A stretch of DNA of 17,867 bases from DATEBA01 sp035288045 (GTDB lineage Bacteria > Actinomycetota > UBA4738 > HRBIN12). The DNA lies in the NCBI GenBank assembly GCA_035288045.1, contig DATEBA010000043.1:1-17867 (forward strand), in the 5' to 3' direction. The translations under genes were made by a program, and so were the position numbers. The notes under the pieces are model-generated. The model saw nothing but the letters and a program-made list of their open reading frames with translations. It ran no database searches and had not been told where the DNA came from. Position 1 is the stretch's first letter. Each line of letters begins with the position of its first letter. Positions 1 through 5,494 of this stretch are shown in pieces.

Positions 1-80
1 AGGCGGGCGCGCAGGTCCGGATCGAGTCGGTTCGTGGGATGGGCTACCGCGTATCGACAAGTCCCGGAGTTGGACGGTGA
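1..80 (+). CDS. C-terminal end of an OmpR/PhoB-family response regulator (5' truncated)
   Basis: Reading from base 3, the frame gives 25 residues and then TGA at 78-80. The segment IESVRGMGYRV is the hallmark end of the OmpR/PhoB winged-helix DNA-binding domain (usual form TVRGVGYRL): the last beta-hairpin, or wing. A short tail, STSPGVGR, follows before the stop. The receiver domain and most of the DNA-binding domain lie outside the window, so partner, target and function cannot be given. It converges on nth. The family call is firm because the motif is distinctive, but it rests on about 20 residues. Confidence 0.78.
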   Translation, partial: AGAQVRIESVRGMGYRVSTSPGVGR

Positions 81-91
81 ACTGCAAAGGA

Positions 92-123
92 GCTGGTCAC
101 GCAAGCAGGCGGCTCTGACCAGC
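92..123 (+). terminator. Hairpin downstream of the truncated response regulator
   Basis: GCTGGTC (92-98) is matched by GACCAGC (117-123) with an 18-base loop, 12 bases after the regulator's stop codon. There is no T-tract, as is usual for high-GC genomes, so its role as a terminator is inferred from position. The rest of the 81-243 gap shows no convincing gene; the minus-strand reading frame there looks like a chance ORF. Confidence 0.3.
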
Positions 124-212
124 ACCCCGACGAGGCGGAGCCGGGACGGCGCCAGCACGCGGCGGAAGCAAGGCCAGGGCAGAGCCGGTTGACGACAGGG
201 GGCAGCAGACAC

Positions 213-226
213 GTGCTCCAGAGCAC
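213..226 (-). terminator. Hairpin downstream of nth
   Basis: GTGCTC-CA-GAGCAC is a perfect short palindrome 18 bases beyond the nth stop codon (244-246, minus strand). It could end the rpsF-to-nth transcript. The stem is short and no U-run follows, so confidence is low. Confidence 0.3.
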
Positions 227-243
227 AGACCGAGCTGTCATCC

Positions 244-921
244 CTAACCCCTACCCAATATCGTCGGCGCCGTTGGGCACAGCTCGGCGAGCGGACACTC
301 CTCGCACCTGGGGCTCCCCGCTTTGCAGATCTCGCGGCCAAGCGTGATGAGCCCGACGTGCAGGCCGACCTTCAGCCTGGCGGGAACGACCTCCTCGAGT
401 AGGCGGTGCGCGGCTTCCGCGCTCGTCTTCAGCGGCACGAGGCCGAGTCGCCTCGACACACGGTGGACGTGGGTGTCGACGGGGATCGTCGGCCGTCCCA
501 GCGCGAAGGCACGCACGACCGCTACGGTCTTCGGTCCGACCCCAAGAAGCGAGCGGAGGTACTCCTCTACCTCTTCGTCGGGTGCCGTTCGCATCCAGGA
601 GAGATCGAACGAGCCCTCGCGTTCGTGGATCTCCCGAAGGATCGCCCGGATCCGCGCGGCTTTCGTATTGGCAAGCCCACCGGAGCGGATCGTGTCGGCC
701 ACCGTCCTCGTGCGCGCGCGCACGACCGCATCCCAGGTGGGGAACCGCTTCCGGAGCGCCGCGTACGCGCGCTCGCTGTTCGCGTCGCTCGTGTGCTGCG
801 AGAGCACGGTCAGGATGAGCTCGTCAAGCGGGTCGGTGCGACGCGGAGGCCGCAGGGGGCCGAGCCAGGCGCGAAGCCGCCGGTGTATCTCGCGTATCGC
901 CTCGGGATCGGGGGCCGTCAC
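244..921 (-). CDS. nth: Endonuclease III (HhH-GPD base-excision DNA glycosylase/AP lyase)
   Basis: Predicted to remove oxidised pyrimidines from DNA and cut the abasic site by beta-elimination. The 225-aa protein has the full family layout. LSQHTSD at about residues 40-46 corresponds to the DNA-contacting loop. The helix-hairpin-helix LLGVGPKT carries the catalytic lysine (K131), and VDTHVHR carries the catalytic aspartate (D149). A C-terminal [4Fe-4S] loop has spacing C-x6-C-x2-C-x5-C (C199, C206, C209, C215), identical to E. coli Nth. The start is GTG at 921, overlapping the dnaB stop by four bases (GTGA), which indicates translational coupling as last gene of the operon. The lysine plus aspartate pair and the lack of a MutY-type C-terminal domain argue against MutY. 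The substrate range cannot be read from sequence. Confidence 0.93.
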   Translation of the reverse strand: MTAPDPEAIREIHRRLRAWLGPLRPPRRTDPLDELILTVLSQHTSDANSERAYAALRKRFPTWDAVVRARTRTVADTIRSGGLANTKAARIRAILREIHEREGSFDLSWMRTAPDEEVEEYLRSLLGVGPKTVAVVRAFALGRPTIPVDTHVHRVSRRLGLVPLKTSAEAAHRLLEEVVPARLKVGLHVGLITLGREICKAGSPRCEECPLAELCPTAPTILGRG

Positions 922-2267
922 GTGCCGGGATGGTAGTCCCGGAACTGCGTGAGGTGCGGCAGGAACGTGAGCGGCACCGTGTCGGTCGGCCCGTTCCGGT
1001 GCTTGGCCACGATCAGGTCGGCCAGGCCGCGCTTGTTGGGGTCCGAGTCGTCGCGGTGGATGAACATGACGACGTCTGAGTCCTGCTCGATCGCTCCCGA
1101 TTCCCTCAGGTCGGCCAGCTGGGGCTTCTTGTCCTGGCGCCGCTCCGGATCTCGGTTGAGCTGAGAAACGGCGATGACCGGGATCTCTAGCTCCTTGGCC
1201 AGCAACTTGAGCCCGCGGCTGATCTCCGCGACCTCCTGCTGACGGTTGTCGACCCGCCGGTGGTGGGACATGAGCTGGAGGTAGTCCACGATGATGAGCG
1301 ACAGGCCCCGCCTGCCGCCCCGCATGCGGCGCGCCTTCGCGCGGATGTCCACGAGGGTCACGTTGCCGCTGTCCACGATCTTGAGGGGAGCGTCGTGGAG
1401 GATCTCCGCCGCCTGGACGATATTCGCCCAGTCCTCCGGACCGACGCGCTTGTTGCGGATCCGATCCCAGGGGACGCGTGCCTCGCCGCAGAGCAGGCGC
1501 ATGCCGATCTCCCAGCGCGACATCTCGAGCGAGAACATCCCCACAGGGTGACCCGCGTCGACCGCGACGTTGCGGGCCACGTTGGTGACGAAGGACGACT
1601 TCCCGATGCCGGGACGGGCTGCGATCACCACGAGGTTGCCCGGCTGCAGTCCCGATAGGAGCGAATCCAGGTCCCGGAACCCCGTCGGCAGTCCGGCGAA
1701 CGCCGACTCGCGGTTCTGGATGTGCTCGAGGTCGACCATAGCTTGGTCGATCAGGTCACGCATCTCGGCGACCTGATCCTTCTCCTCGCGGCGGGCCACC
1801 TCATAGATCCGCTGCTCGGACTCGTCCGCGGCGCGCTGCGGGTCCTCCGGCGCCGAGTAGGCGATGTCGATGATGTCGGCCGCCGCGTCGACCAGCCGGC
1901 GGAGTAGCGCTCCCTCCGAGACGATCCTGCCGTAATGCGCGGCGCTCCCCGGTGTAGGAACGCGCTCGACGAGCTCGTGGATGTAGAGGTGCCCGCCGAC
2001 ATCCTCCAGGGATCCACGCCGCTTGAGCTCCTCGACGCCCGTGATCGCGTCCACGGGGTTGCCACGCGCGTAGAGGGAGCGGAGGGCGTCGAAGATCTCC
2101 CGGTTCGCCGAGACGTAGAAGTCATCCGGCCGCAGGAGCTCCACCACGTCGGCGATCGCCTCGGCCGAGAGCATCATCGCCCCCAGGACGGACTCCTCGG
2201 CCTCTATGTTGTGGGGAGGGACCCGGTCGGGGCGCAGACGACGGACGTCGTCAGCCGCGCGCGCCAC
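918..2267 (-). CDS. dnaB: Replicative DNA helicase DnaB
   Basis: Hexameric 5'-3' helicase that unwinds the replication fork and recruits primase. The protein has an N-terminal domain starting PPHNIEAEESVLGAMM, a linker, and a RecA-like motor domain. Walker A is ARPGIGKSS (about residues 217-225) and Walker B is IIVDYLQLM (about 325-333). The later motifs AVSQLNR and ADLRESGAIEQDSDVV include the arginine-finger region. At about 449 aa it is full length, with no intein in the usual Walker A or Walker B sites. A TTG at 2273 is also possible, but GTG at 2267 lies six bases after a GGAAGGGGG Shine-Dalgarno, so I prefer it. It is separated from rplI by a 217-bp gap with DnaA-box-like sites and may have its own promoter there. 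Confidence 0.97.
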   Translation of the reverse strand: MARAADDVRRLRPDRVPPHNIEAEESVLGAMMLSAEAIADVVELLRPDDFYVSANREIFDALRSLYARGNPVDAITGVEELKRRGSLEDVGGHLYIHELVERVPTPGSAAHYGRIVSEGALLRRLVDAAADIIDIAYSAPEDPQRAADESEQRIYEVARREEKDQVAEMRDLIDQAMVDLEHIQNRESAFAGLPTGFRDLDSLLSGLQPGNLVVIAARPGIGKSSFVTNVARNVAVDAGHPVGMFSLEMSRWEIGMRLLCGEARVPWDRIRNKRVGPEDWANIVQAAEILHDAPLKIVDSGNVTLVDIRAKARRMRGGRRGLSLIIVDYLQLMSHHRRVDNRQQEVAEISRGLKLLAKELEIPVIAVSQLNRDPERRQDKKPQLADLRESGAIEQDSDVVMFIHRDDSDPNKRGLADLIVAKHRNGPTDTVPLTFLPHLTQFRDYHPGT

Positions 2268-2302
2268 GGGCAACCCCCTTCCGAGCCGGACCTGGAGTGG
2301 AG

Positions 2303-2308
2303 AGGCTA
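2303..2308 (-). promoter_or_regulatory. Possible -10 element for dnaB
   Basis: On the minus strand the hexamer TAGCCT (2308 to 2303) lies 35 bases before the preferred GTG start. It matches the -10 element proposed for the two delta-60 genes in this window. No good -35 (TTGACN) is present at 17-18 bp, so this is weak. If real, transcription would start near 2296 and the DnaA-box-like cluster would lie about 50-140 bp upstream of it. Confidence 0.25.
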
Positions 2309-2343
2309 CGGGGAGCGGGCCACCGCGCGAAGGGGAAAACCGC

Positions 2344-2434
2344 TGTGGATTGCTTCGCCGCAGGTCGTGCTCGGATATTCCCTGTCACTCCCGCCTCCAC
2401 CAGGGAATCCACATGTGGAGAACCCTGTGGATAT
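2344..2434. promoter_or_regulatory. Cluster of four DnaA-box-like sequences upstream of dnaB
   Basis: Compared with the DnaA box TTATCCACA (reverse TGTGGATAA), the gap holds TGTGGATTG at 2344-2352 (7/9), GAATCCACA at 2405-2413 (7/9), TGTGGAGAA at 2414-2422 (8/9) and TGTGGATAT at 2426-2434 (8/9). The second and third abut to form the palindrome TCCACATGTGGA. Every site keeps the invariant TGTGGA/TCCACA core. Possible roles are DnaA control of dnaB, DnaA titration, or part of a replication origin. The cluster is seen directly; binding is inferred. Confidence 0.55.
2377..2408. repeat. Inverted repeat in the rplI-dnaB gap
   Basis: ATTCCCTG (2377-2384) pairs with CAGGGAAT (2401-2408) across a 16-base loop. 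Flanking GGAT and CC bases allow further imperfect pairing. The right arm runs into the first of the abutting DnaA-box-like sites. It may be an RNA hairpin that attenuates read-through from rplI into dnaB, or a protein site. No T-tract is present. Confidence 0.4.
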
Positions 2435-2467
2435 CTGTCTACAACGCGGCAGTGACATCCGACGGAG

Positions 2468-2481
2468 GCCGGCTCGCCGGC
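2468..2481 (-). terminator. Short hairpin just after the rplI stop
   Basis: GCCGGC-TC-GCCGGC lies three bases beyond the rplI stop codon (2485-2487, minus strand). The GC-only stem could pause or partly terminate transcription between the ribosomal genes and dnaB. It has no U-tract, and such GC-rich repeats arise easily by chance in this genome. Confidence 0.3.
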
Positions 2482-2484
2482 TGC

Positions 2485-2934
2485 CTAGTCCGCCGGTACG
2501 ACCTCGACCGAGACGACCGGGTCCACGTCTCGGAACACGTGGACCTTCACCTCGTGGACGCCCACGCTCCTGATCGGCTCCTCGAGGTACACGTCGTGAC
2601 GGTCGACGGCCAAGCCGGCCTGGCGCTCGATCTCGGCTGCGATCTCGGCGGCGGTGACGCTCCCGAACAGCTTGCCCTCCTCGCCCACCTTCGCGGCGAC
2701 CCGGATCGGCGCGCCGGCGAGCCGAGCCGCCACCGCCTCCGCCTCCGCCTTGGCCTTCGTCGTCCGCACGTCGTGGGCTCGCTTCAGGCTCTCCACGTGG
2801 CGCAGGGCCCCCTTCGACGCCGCAACCGCCAGGCCCCTTGGGAGGAGGTAGTTCCGGGCGTAGCCGTCCGCCACCTCGACGGTGTCGCCGGGTACACCCA
2901 ACTTGTCGACCTGCTTCTGAAGGATGACCCTCAT
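2485..2934 (-). CDS. rplI: 50S ribosomal protein L9
   Basis: The 149-aa protein is the normal length for L9. The N-terminal rRNA-binding domain is recognisable from MRVILQKQVDKLG and the signature GYARNYLLPRGLA. A long charged connecting helix (about residues 45-75) leads to the C-terminal domain, which contains GKLFGSVT and ends KVHVFRDVDPVVSVEVV. The ATG start overlaps the rpsR stop as ATGA, as expected in this conserved operon. Confidence 0.97.
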   Translation of the reverse strand: MRVILQKQVDKLGVPGDTVEVADGYARNYLLPRGLAVAASKGALRHVESLKRAHDVRTTKAKAEAEAVAARLAGAPIRVAAKVGEEGKLFGSVTAAEIAAEIERQAGLAVDRHDVYLEEPIRSVGVHEVKVHVFRDVDPVVSVEVVPAD

Positions 2935-3194
2935 CGCGTCGAGAAGGGCAGCAGGGCCATCTCGCGAGCGATCTTGATCGCCACAGCCACGTCGCGTTGG
3001 TGCTGCGAGCAGTTGCCCGTCACTCGGCGCGCGCGGATCTTGCCGCGGTCGGAGACGAACTTGCGCAGCGCGGCCACGTCCTTGAAGTCGACGTGGTCGA
3101 TCCGGTCCTTGCAGAAGGCGCAGAACTTCTTCTTGGTCTTCTTCTGCCAGCCCTTCTCCTCGTCTTTCTTCTTCTTCTTCGGCTTAGCCGGCAT
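2931..3194 (-). CDS. rpsR: 30S ribosomal protein S18, zinc-binding form
   Basis: The core runs from DFKDVAALRKFVSDRGKI to the C-terminus and is unmistakably S18, the partner of S6 on the 30S platform. C25 and C28 (FCAFCKD) with C62 and H65 (NCSQHQ) form a probable zinc site, the C+ type of S18. An N-terminal lysine-rich tail precedes the core. I place the start at ATG 3194, giving 87 aa, because GGAGGAG lies nine bases upstream. An upstream in-frame extension to 3233 would lie wholly inside ssb and looks spurious. The gene starts 11 bases before the end of ssb and overlaps rplI by four bases. Confidence 0.96.
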   Translation of the reverse strand: MPAKPKKKKKDEEKGWQKKTKKKFCAFCKDRIDHVDFKDVAALRKFVSDRGKIRARRVTGNCSQHQRDVAVAIKIAREMALLPFSTR

Positions 3195-3639
3195 CCAGCG
3201 GTGTCTCCTCCTCGGCCGTCGCGCCCGCACCAACCGAGACCTTGTCGGACCAGTCCGAGCTGCTTCGGGACTGCCGCTCCACCTTCGCGGTCGCCCAACG
3301 CAGACTCGGGCCCACCTCGTCCCCCTCGATCTCGACGGTCGTTCGCTTCTCCCCCTCCTGGTTCTCCCAGGAGCGCCACTGCAGCCTGCCCGCGACCACG
3401 ACTCGCATCCCGCGGGTCAGCGACTCGGCGACGTTCTCGGCCAGCGTCCGCCACACGTTCACGGTGAAGTAAGAGGTCTCCCCGTCCTTCCACTGACCGC
3501 TCTCATCCTTGAACCGACGGTTCACCGCCACGCGGAACTTGCACACGGCGGCCCCGTTCGGCGTGTACCTCAGCTCTGGGTCATCGGTCAGGTTCCCGAC
3601 GATCGTCACCTGGTTGTCGCTCGCCATCTTCCTCACCAC
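3184..3639 (-). CDS. ssb: Single-stranded DNA-binding protein
   Basis: Coats single-stranded DNA during replication and repair. The OB-fold is clear: NQVTIVGNLTDDPELRYT, FRVAVNRRFKD, TSYFTVNVWRTLAENVAESLTRGMRVVVAGRL and EIEGDEVGPSLRWA. After it comes a short linker rich in serine and acidic residues. The C-terminus reads AEEETPLDAG, so the usual acidic tip ending in IPF/PF, which binds partner proteins, is not present in standard form. The last 11 bases overlap the rpsR start. The start may be GTG 3639 or, about equally well, ATG 3627 (MASDNQ...), the latter giving 147 aa. Its place between rpsF and rpsR matches the widespread rpsF-ssb-rpsR order. Confidence 0.95.
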   Translation of the reverse strand: MVRKMASDNQVTIVGNLTDDPELRYTPNGAAVCKFRVAVNRRFKDESGQWKDGETSYFTVNVWRTLAENVAESLTRGMRVVVAGRLQWRSWENQEGEKRTTVEIEGDEVGPSLRWATAKVERQSRSSSDWSDKVSVGAGATAEEETPLDAG

Positions 3640-3693
3640 CTATCCTGCTCGCTCCCGGGGGATGGCGCCCAGCGGGAGAGGGAAGCCCTGGCC

Positions 3694-3981
3694 CTAGGCC
3701 GCCCGCACGACCACCTTGTGACGCAGCACCTCATCCGCGAGATGCAGCGTCCGCTCTAGCTCGGGGATGGCCGAGGGCTCGGCTCTTACCTCGGCCACGA
3801 CGTAGTAGCCCTCGGACTGATTCGAGATCTCGAAGGCGAGCCGCTTGCGGCCCCACCGGTCGACGTTGGTCACCTCGCCCCCCGAGTCGGAGACGATCTT
3901 GGTGATCCTGTCGACCGCCCCGCCCACGACCGATTCGTCGGCCTCCGCGGACAGGATGAGCATGACTTCGTACTGCCTCAA
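3694..3981 (-). CDS. rpsF: 30S ribosomal protein S6
   Basis: First gene of the operon. The 95-aa sequence RQYEVMLILSAEADE, followed by WGRKRLAFEISNQSEGYYVV and LADEVLRHKVV, is typical S6, which binds the 30S platform with S18. I chose the TTG at 3981: it gives the usual MRQYEV beginning and lies five bases after the GGAGG of a strong AGGAGGTG Shine-Dalgarno. A GTG at 3987 would sit inside that ribosome-binding site and so is unlikely. A 54-bp gap with no separate promoter that I can see leads to ssb. S6:S18 is known in other bacteria to bind its own leader mRNA; I could not confirm that motif here. Confidence 0.96.
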   Translation of the reverse strand: MRQYEVMLILSAEADESVVGGAVDRITKIVSDSGGEVTNVDRWGRKRLAFEISNQSEGYYVVAEVRAEPSAIPELERTLHLADEVLRHKVVVRAA

Positions 3982-4037
3982 CCCCACCTCCTCTGGTCTG
4001 GTCGGCCCCCTCGGGGGGAGCAGGAGTGGACCTCCAG

Positions 4038-4043
4038 AGTCTA
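4038..4043 (-). promoter_or_regulatory. Candidate -10 element of the rpsF operon
   Basis: TAGACT on the minus strand (4043 to 4038) fits the TAnnnT pattern and would start transcription near 4031, leaving a leader of about 50 bases with the strong rpsF Shine-Dalgarno. It is the same hexamer proposed before the sensor kinase. No TTGACN -35 is present at 17-18 bp; that position is occupied by the palindrome at 4054-4070. Confidence 0.35.
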
Positions 4044-4053
4044 CCGGGCGACT

Positions 4054-4070
4054 GCTAGGGCGACCCTAGC
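4054..4070. promoter_or_regulatory. Palindrome in the rpsF promoter region, possible operator
   Basis: GCTAGGG-CGA-CCCTAGC is a perfect 7-3-7 inverted repeat lying in the -35/spacer zone of the candidate rpsF promoter. It is nested inside a wider pair, CCAGAGTC (4034-4041) and GACTCTGG (4086-4093). It could be a repressor site, or an RNA hairpin if transcription begins further upstream. Confidence 0.4.
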
Positions 4071-4137
4071 ACCCCCCTCTGACACGACTCTGGGTGTCGG
4101 CTGCCCAGGGTAGGGTAGGCCTCCCGTCGGTCCGGCA

Positions 4138-4158
4138 GCCGGAAGGGTGATTTCCGGC
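4138..4158. repeat. Inverted repeat in the divergent intergenic region
   Basis: GCCGGAA (4138-4144) and TTCCGGC (4152-4158) flank a seven-base loop, in the middle of the 241-bp region between rpsF and the small plus-strand gene. No gene is seen in this region. Its role is unknown. Confidence 0.35.
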
Positions 4159-4192
4159 CGAGGGACCCTAATCCCGGTCGCCGGGCGGCCGA

Positions 4193-4198
4193 TACCAT
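4193..4198 (+). promoter_or_regulatory. Possible -10 element for the small acidic protein gene
   Basis: TACCAT fits TAnnnT and would place the transcript start near 4205, 18 bases before the chosen GTG. No convincing -35 is seen, so this is tentative. Confidence 0.25.
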
Positions 4199-4222
4199 TG
4201 GAATAGGGAAGGGGTGGTAACG

Positions 4223-4585
4223 GTGAGAGTGCTCAGGGTCCCCGACGAGCCCTCCCCCCCGGTGCCGGAGCGAGAGCTCCGGGAGGTGGAGGAGGAGCCG
4301 GAGGCCGAGAGCGCGCCCCCCTTTCCTCTCGTCCTCGTGACCTGGCGCGACGCCTGGTTCGACGCGGACCAGCAGGACACGAAGGACTGGCGCGCCGACT
4401 ACCTCGTCCACACAGTCGGATACCTGGTCCGAGAGGAGAAGGGCATCGTTTCGATCGCCTCTGAGGTGCTCCCACAGGGCGACGGCTTCCGCGCCGTCAC
4501 ACACATACCGAAGGCGATCATCAAGAGCGTCACCACCCTGGTTCCGGTCGACCCCGACGGGCAGGCCGCCGACCTCACGGCCTGA
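4223..4585 (+). CDS. Small hypothetical protein with acidic proline-rich N-terminus
   Basis: I do not recognise this 120-aa protein. Residues up to about 32 are rich in Pro and Glu and look disordered (for example ELREVEEEPEAES). The remainder looks folded and contains VTWRDAWFD, YLVHTVGYLVREEKGIVSIASEVLP and RAVTHIPKAIIKSV. This order (VTW-D, TVGY, a beta-rich stretch, IP and a final basic strand) recalls small proteins of actinobacteria and their phages that bind nothing known; that likeness is only an impression. No signal peptide or membrane segment is seen. The start is ambiguous: GTG 4223 has AAGGGG eight bases upstream and is preferred, with GTG 4214 and 4229 also in frame. It stands alone, divergent from rpsF and upstream of panB. 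Confidence 0.7.
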   Translation: MRVLRVPDEPSPPVPERELREVEEEPEAESAPPFPLVLVTWRDAWFDADQQDTKDWRADYLVHTVGYLVREEKGIVSIASEVLPQGDGFRAVTHIPKAIIKSVTTLVPVDPDGQAADLTA

Positions 4586-4615
4586 CGGTCGTTCCTCCCC
4601 CCTGGCGACCTGACG

Positions 4616-4621
4616 TACACT
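4616..4621 (+). promoter_or_regulatory. Possible -10 element of panB
   Basis: TACACT fits TAnnnT and lies 40 bases before the panB ATG, giving a predicted leader of about 34 bases with a good Shine-Dalgarno. The -35 position is pyrimidine-rich and unlike TTGACA. Confidence 0.3.
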
Positions 4622-4661
4622 TCCCCGAAGAGCCGTGCACTTCGGAAGGGAGGCGCGAGCC

Positions 4662-5453
4662 ATGTCCGTGACGACCCAGGACCTTCGCACCTGGAAGGCC
4701 GAAGGCAGGCGGTTCGCGATGCTTACCGCCTACGACTACCCGACCGCTCGGATCCTCGACGCCGCCGGCATCCCGGTGCTCCTGGTCGGGGACTCCCTGG
4801 CGCAGACCGTGCTCGGATACGAGACGACGCTGCCCGTCACGATGGAGGAGATGCTGCACCACGCGCGGGCCGTGGCCCGCGGAGGGCGGAGCGCGCTCGT
4901 CGTCGCCGACATGCCGTTCCTCTCCTACCAGATCTCGGTGGAGGAGGGCATCCGCAACGCCGGGAGGTTCCTCAAGGAGGGCGGCGCACACGCGGTGAAG
5001 CTGGAGGGACCCCAGATCGAGCTAACGCACGCCCTCGTCAGCCTGGGAGTCCCCGTTATGGCCCATGTGGGCCTCACGCCGCAGTCCGTCCATGCGATGG
5101 GGGGGTACCGAGTGCAGGGCCGAACCGAGGAAGCCGCCAGGAGGATCCACGACGAGGCGCTCGCCCTGGAGAAGGCCGGGGCGTTCTCGATCGTGCTCGA
5201 GGGAATGCCATCCGAGGTCGGGGGTGAGATCACGCAGAGCCTGACGATCCCGACGATAGGGATAGGCGCCGGCCCTCACTGCGACGCGCAGGTCCTCGTG
5301 ATAACCGACCTCCTCGGGCTCGGGGAGGGCACCCCGCCGAAGTTCGCGAAGGCCTACGCCGACCTCGGTGCGCGGATAGATGAGGCCGCGCGTCGGTTCG
5401 CCGATGAGGTCGAGGCTGGAACGTTCCCCGACGCCGAGCACTCCTACGGCTAG
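4662..5453 (+). CDS. panB: 3-methyl-2-oxobutanoate hydroxymethyltransferase
   Basis: Catalyses transfer of a hydroxymethyl group from 5,10-methylenetetrahydrofolate to 2-oxoisovalerate, giving ketopantoate, the first committed step to pantothenate and CoA. The 263-aa TIM-barrel protein has the family motifs in order: MLTAYDYPTA; VGDSLAQTVLGYETTLPVTM with metal-ligand D44; ADMPFLSYQ with D83; VKLEG (K113, E115); HVGLTPQS; VLEGMP with catalytic E180; and IGIGAGPHCDAQVLV. The ATG at 4662 is chosen because GGGAGG lies eight bases upstream; an upstream in-frame GTG at 4635 would add nine unconserved residues. panC and panD are not adjacent, so it is probably transcribed alone. Confidence 0.96.
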   Translation: MSVTTQDLRTWKAEGRRFAMLTAYDYPTARILDAAGIPVLLVGDSLAQTVLGYETTLPVTMEEMLHHARAVARGGRSALVVADMPFLSYQISVEEGIRNAGRFLKEGGAHAVKLEGPQIELTHALVSLGVPVMAHVGLTPQSVHAMGGYRVQGRTEEAARRIHDEALALEKAGAFSIVLEGMPSEVGGEITQSLTIPTIGIGAGPHCDAQVLVITDLLGLGEGTPPKFAKAYADLGARIDEAARRFADEVEAGTFPDAEHSYG

Positions 5454-5481
5454 CCTCCGACGCCGCGGGTCGGAGAGGACC

Positions 5482-5487
5482 TAGACT
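5482..5487 (+). promoter_or_regulatory. Candidate -10 element giving a leaderless kinase mRNA
   Basis: TAGACT ends eight bases before the kinase GTG at 5495, so transcription would start at 5494 or 5495, on the start codon itself. No Shine-Dalgarno lies at usable distance: GAGGA at 5475-5479 is 15 bases away. Leaderless starts are common in actinobacteria. The -35 region (CCGACG, 5457-5462) is weak and 19 bp away. Confidence 0.4.
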
Positions 5488-5494
5488 CGCTCCG

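Noticed and set aside
189..194. TTGACG as a promoter -35 after the truncated regulator
   Set aside because: No -10 element at 16-19 bp and no plus-strand gene downstream.
44..241. Small minus-strand frame beyond nth
   Set aside because: No ribosome site or conserved pattern, and it overlaps the end of the response regulator.
2206..3759. 517-codon plus-strand frame opposite rplI, rpsR and ssb
   Set aside because: It is the antisense of certain ribosomal and SSB genes, with no domain and no ribosome site.
4107..4119. Tandem GGGTA repeat near the rpsF region, considered as a telomere-like or regulator repeat
   Set aside because: Only two units; too short to support a claim.
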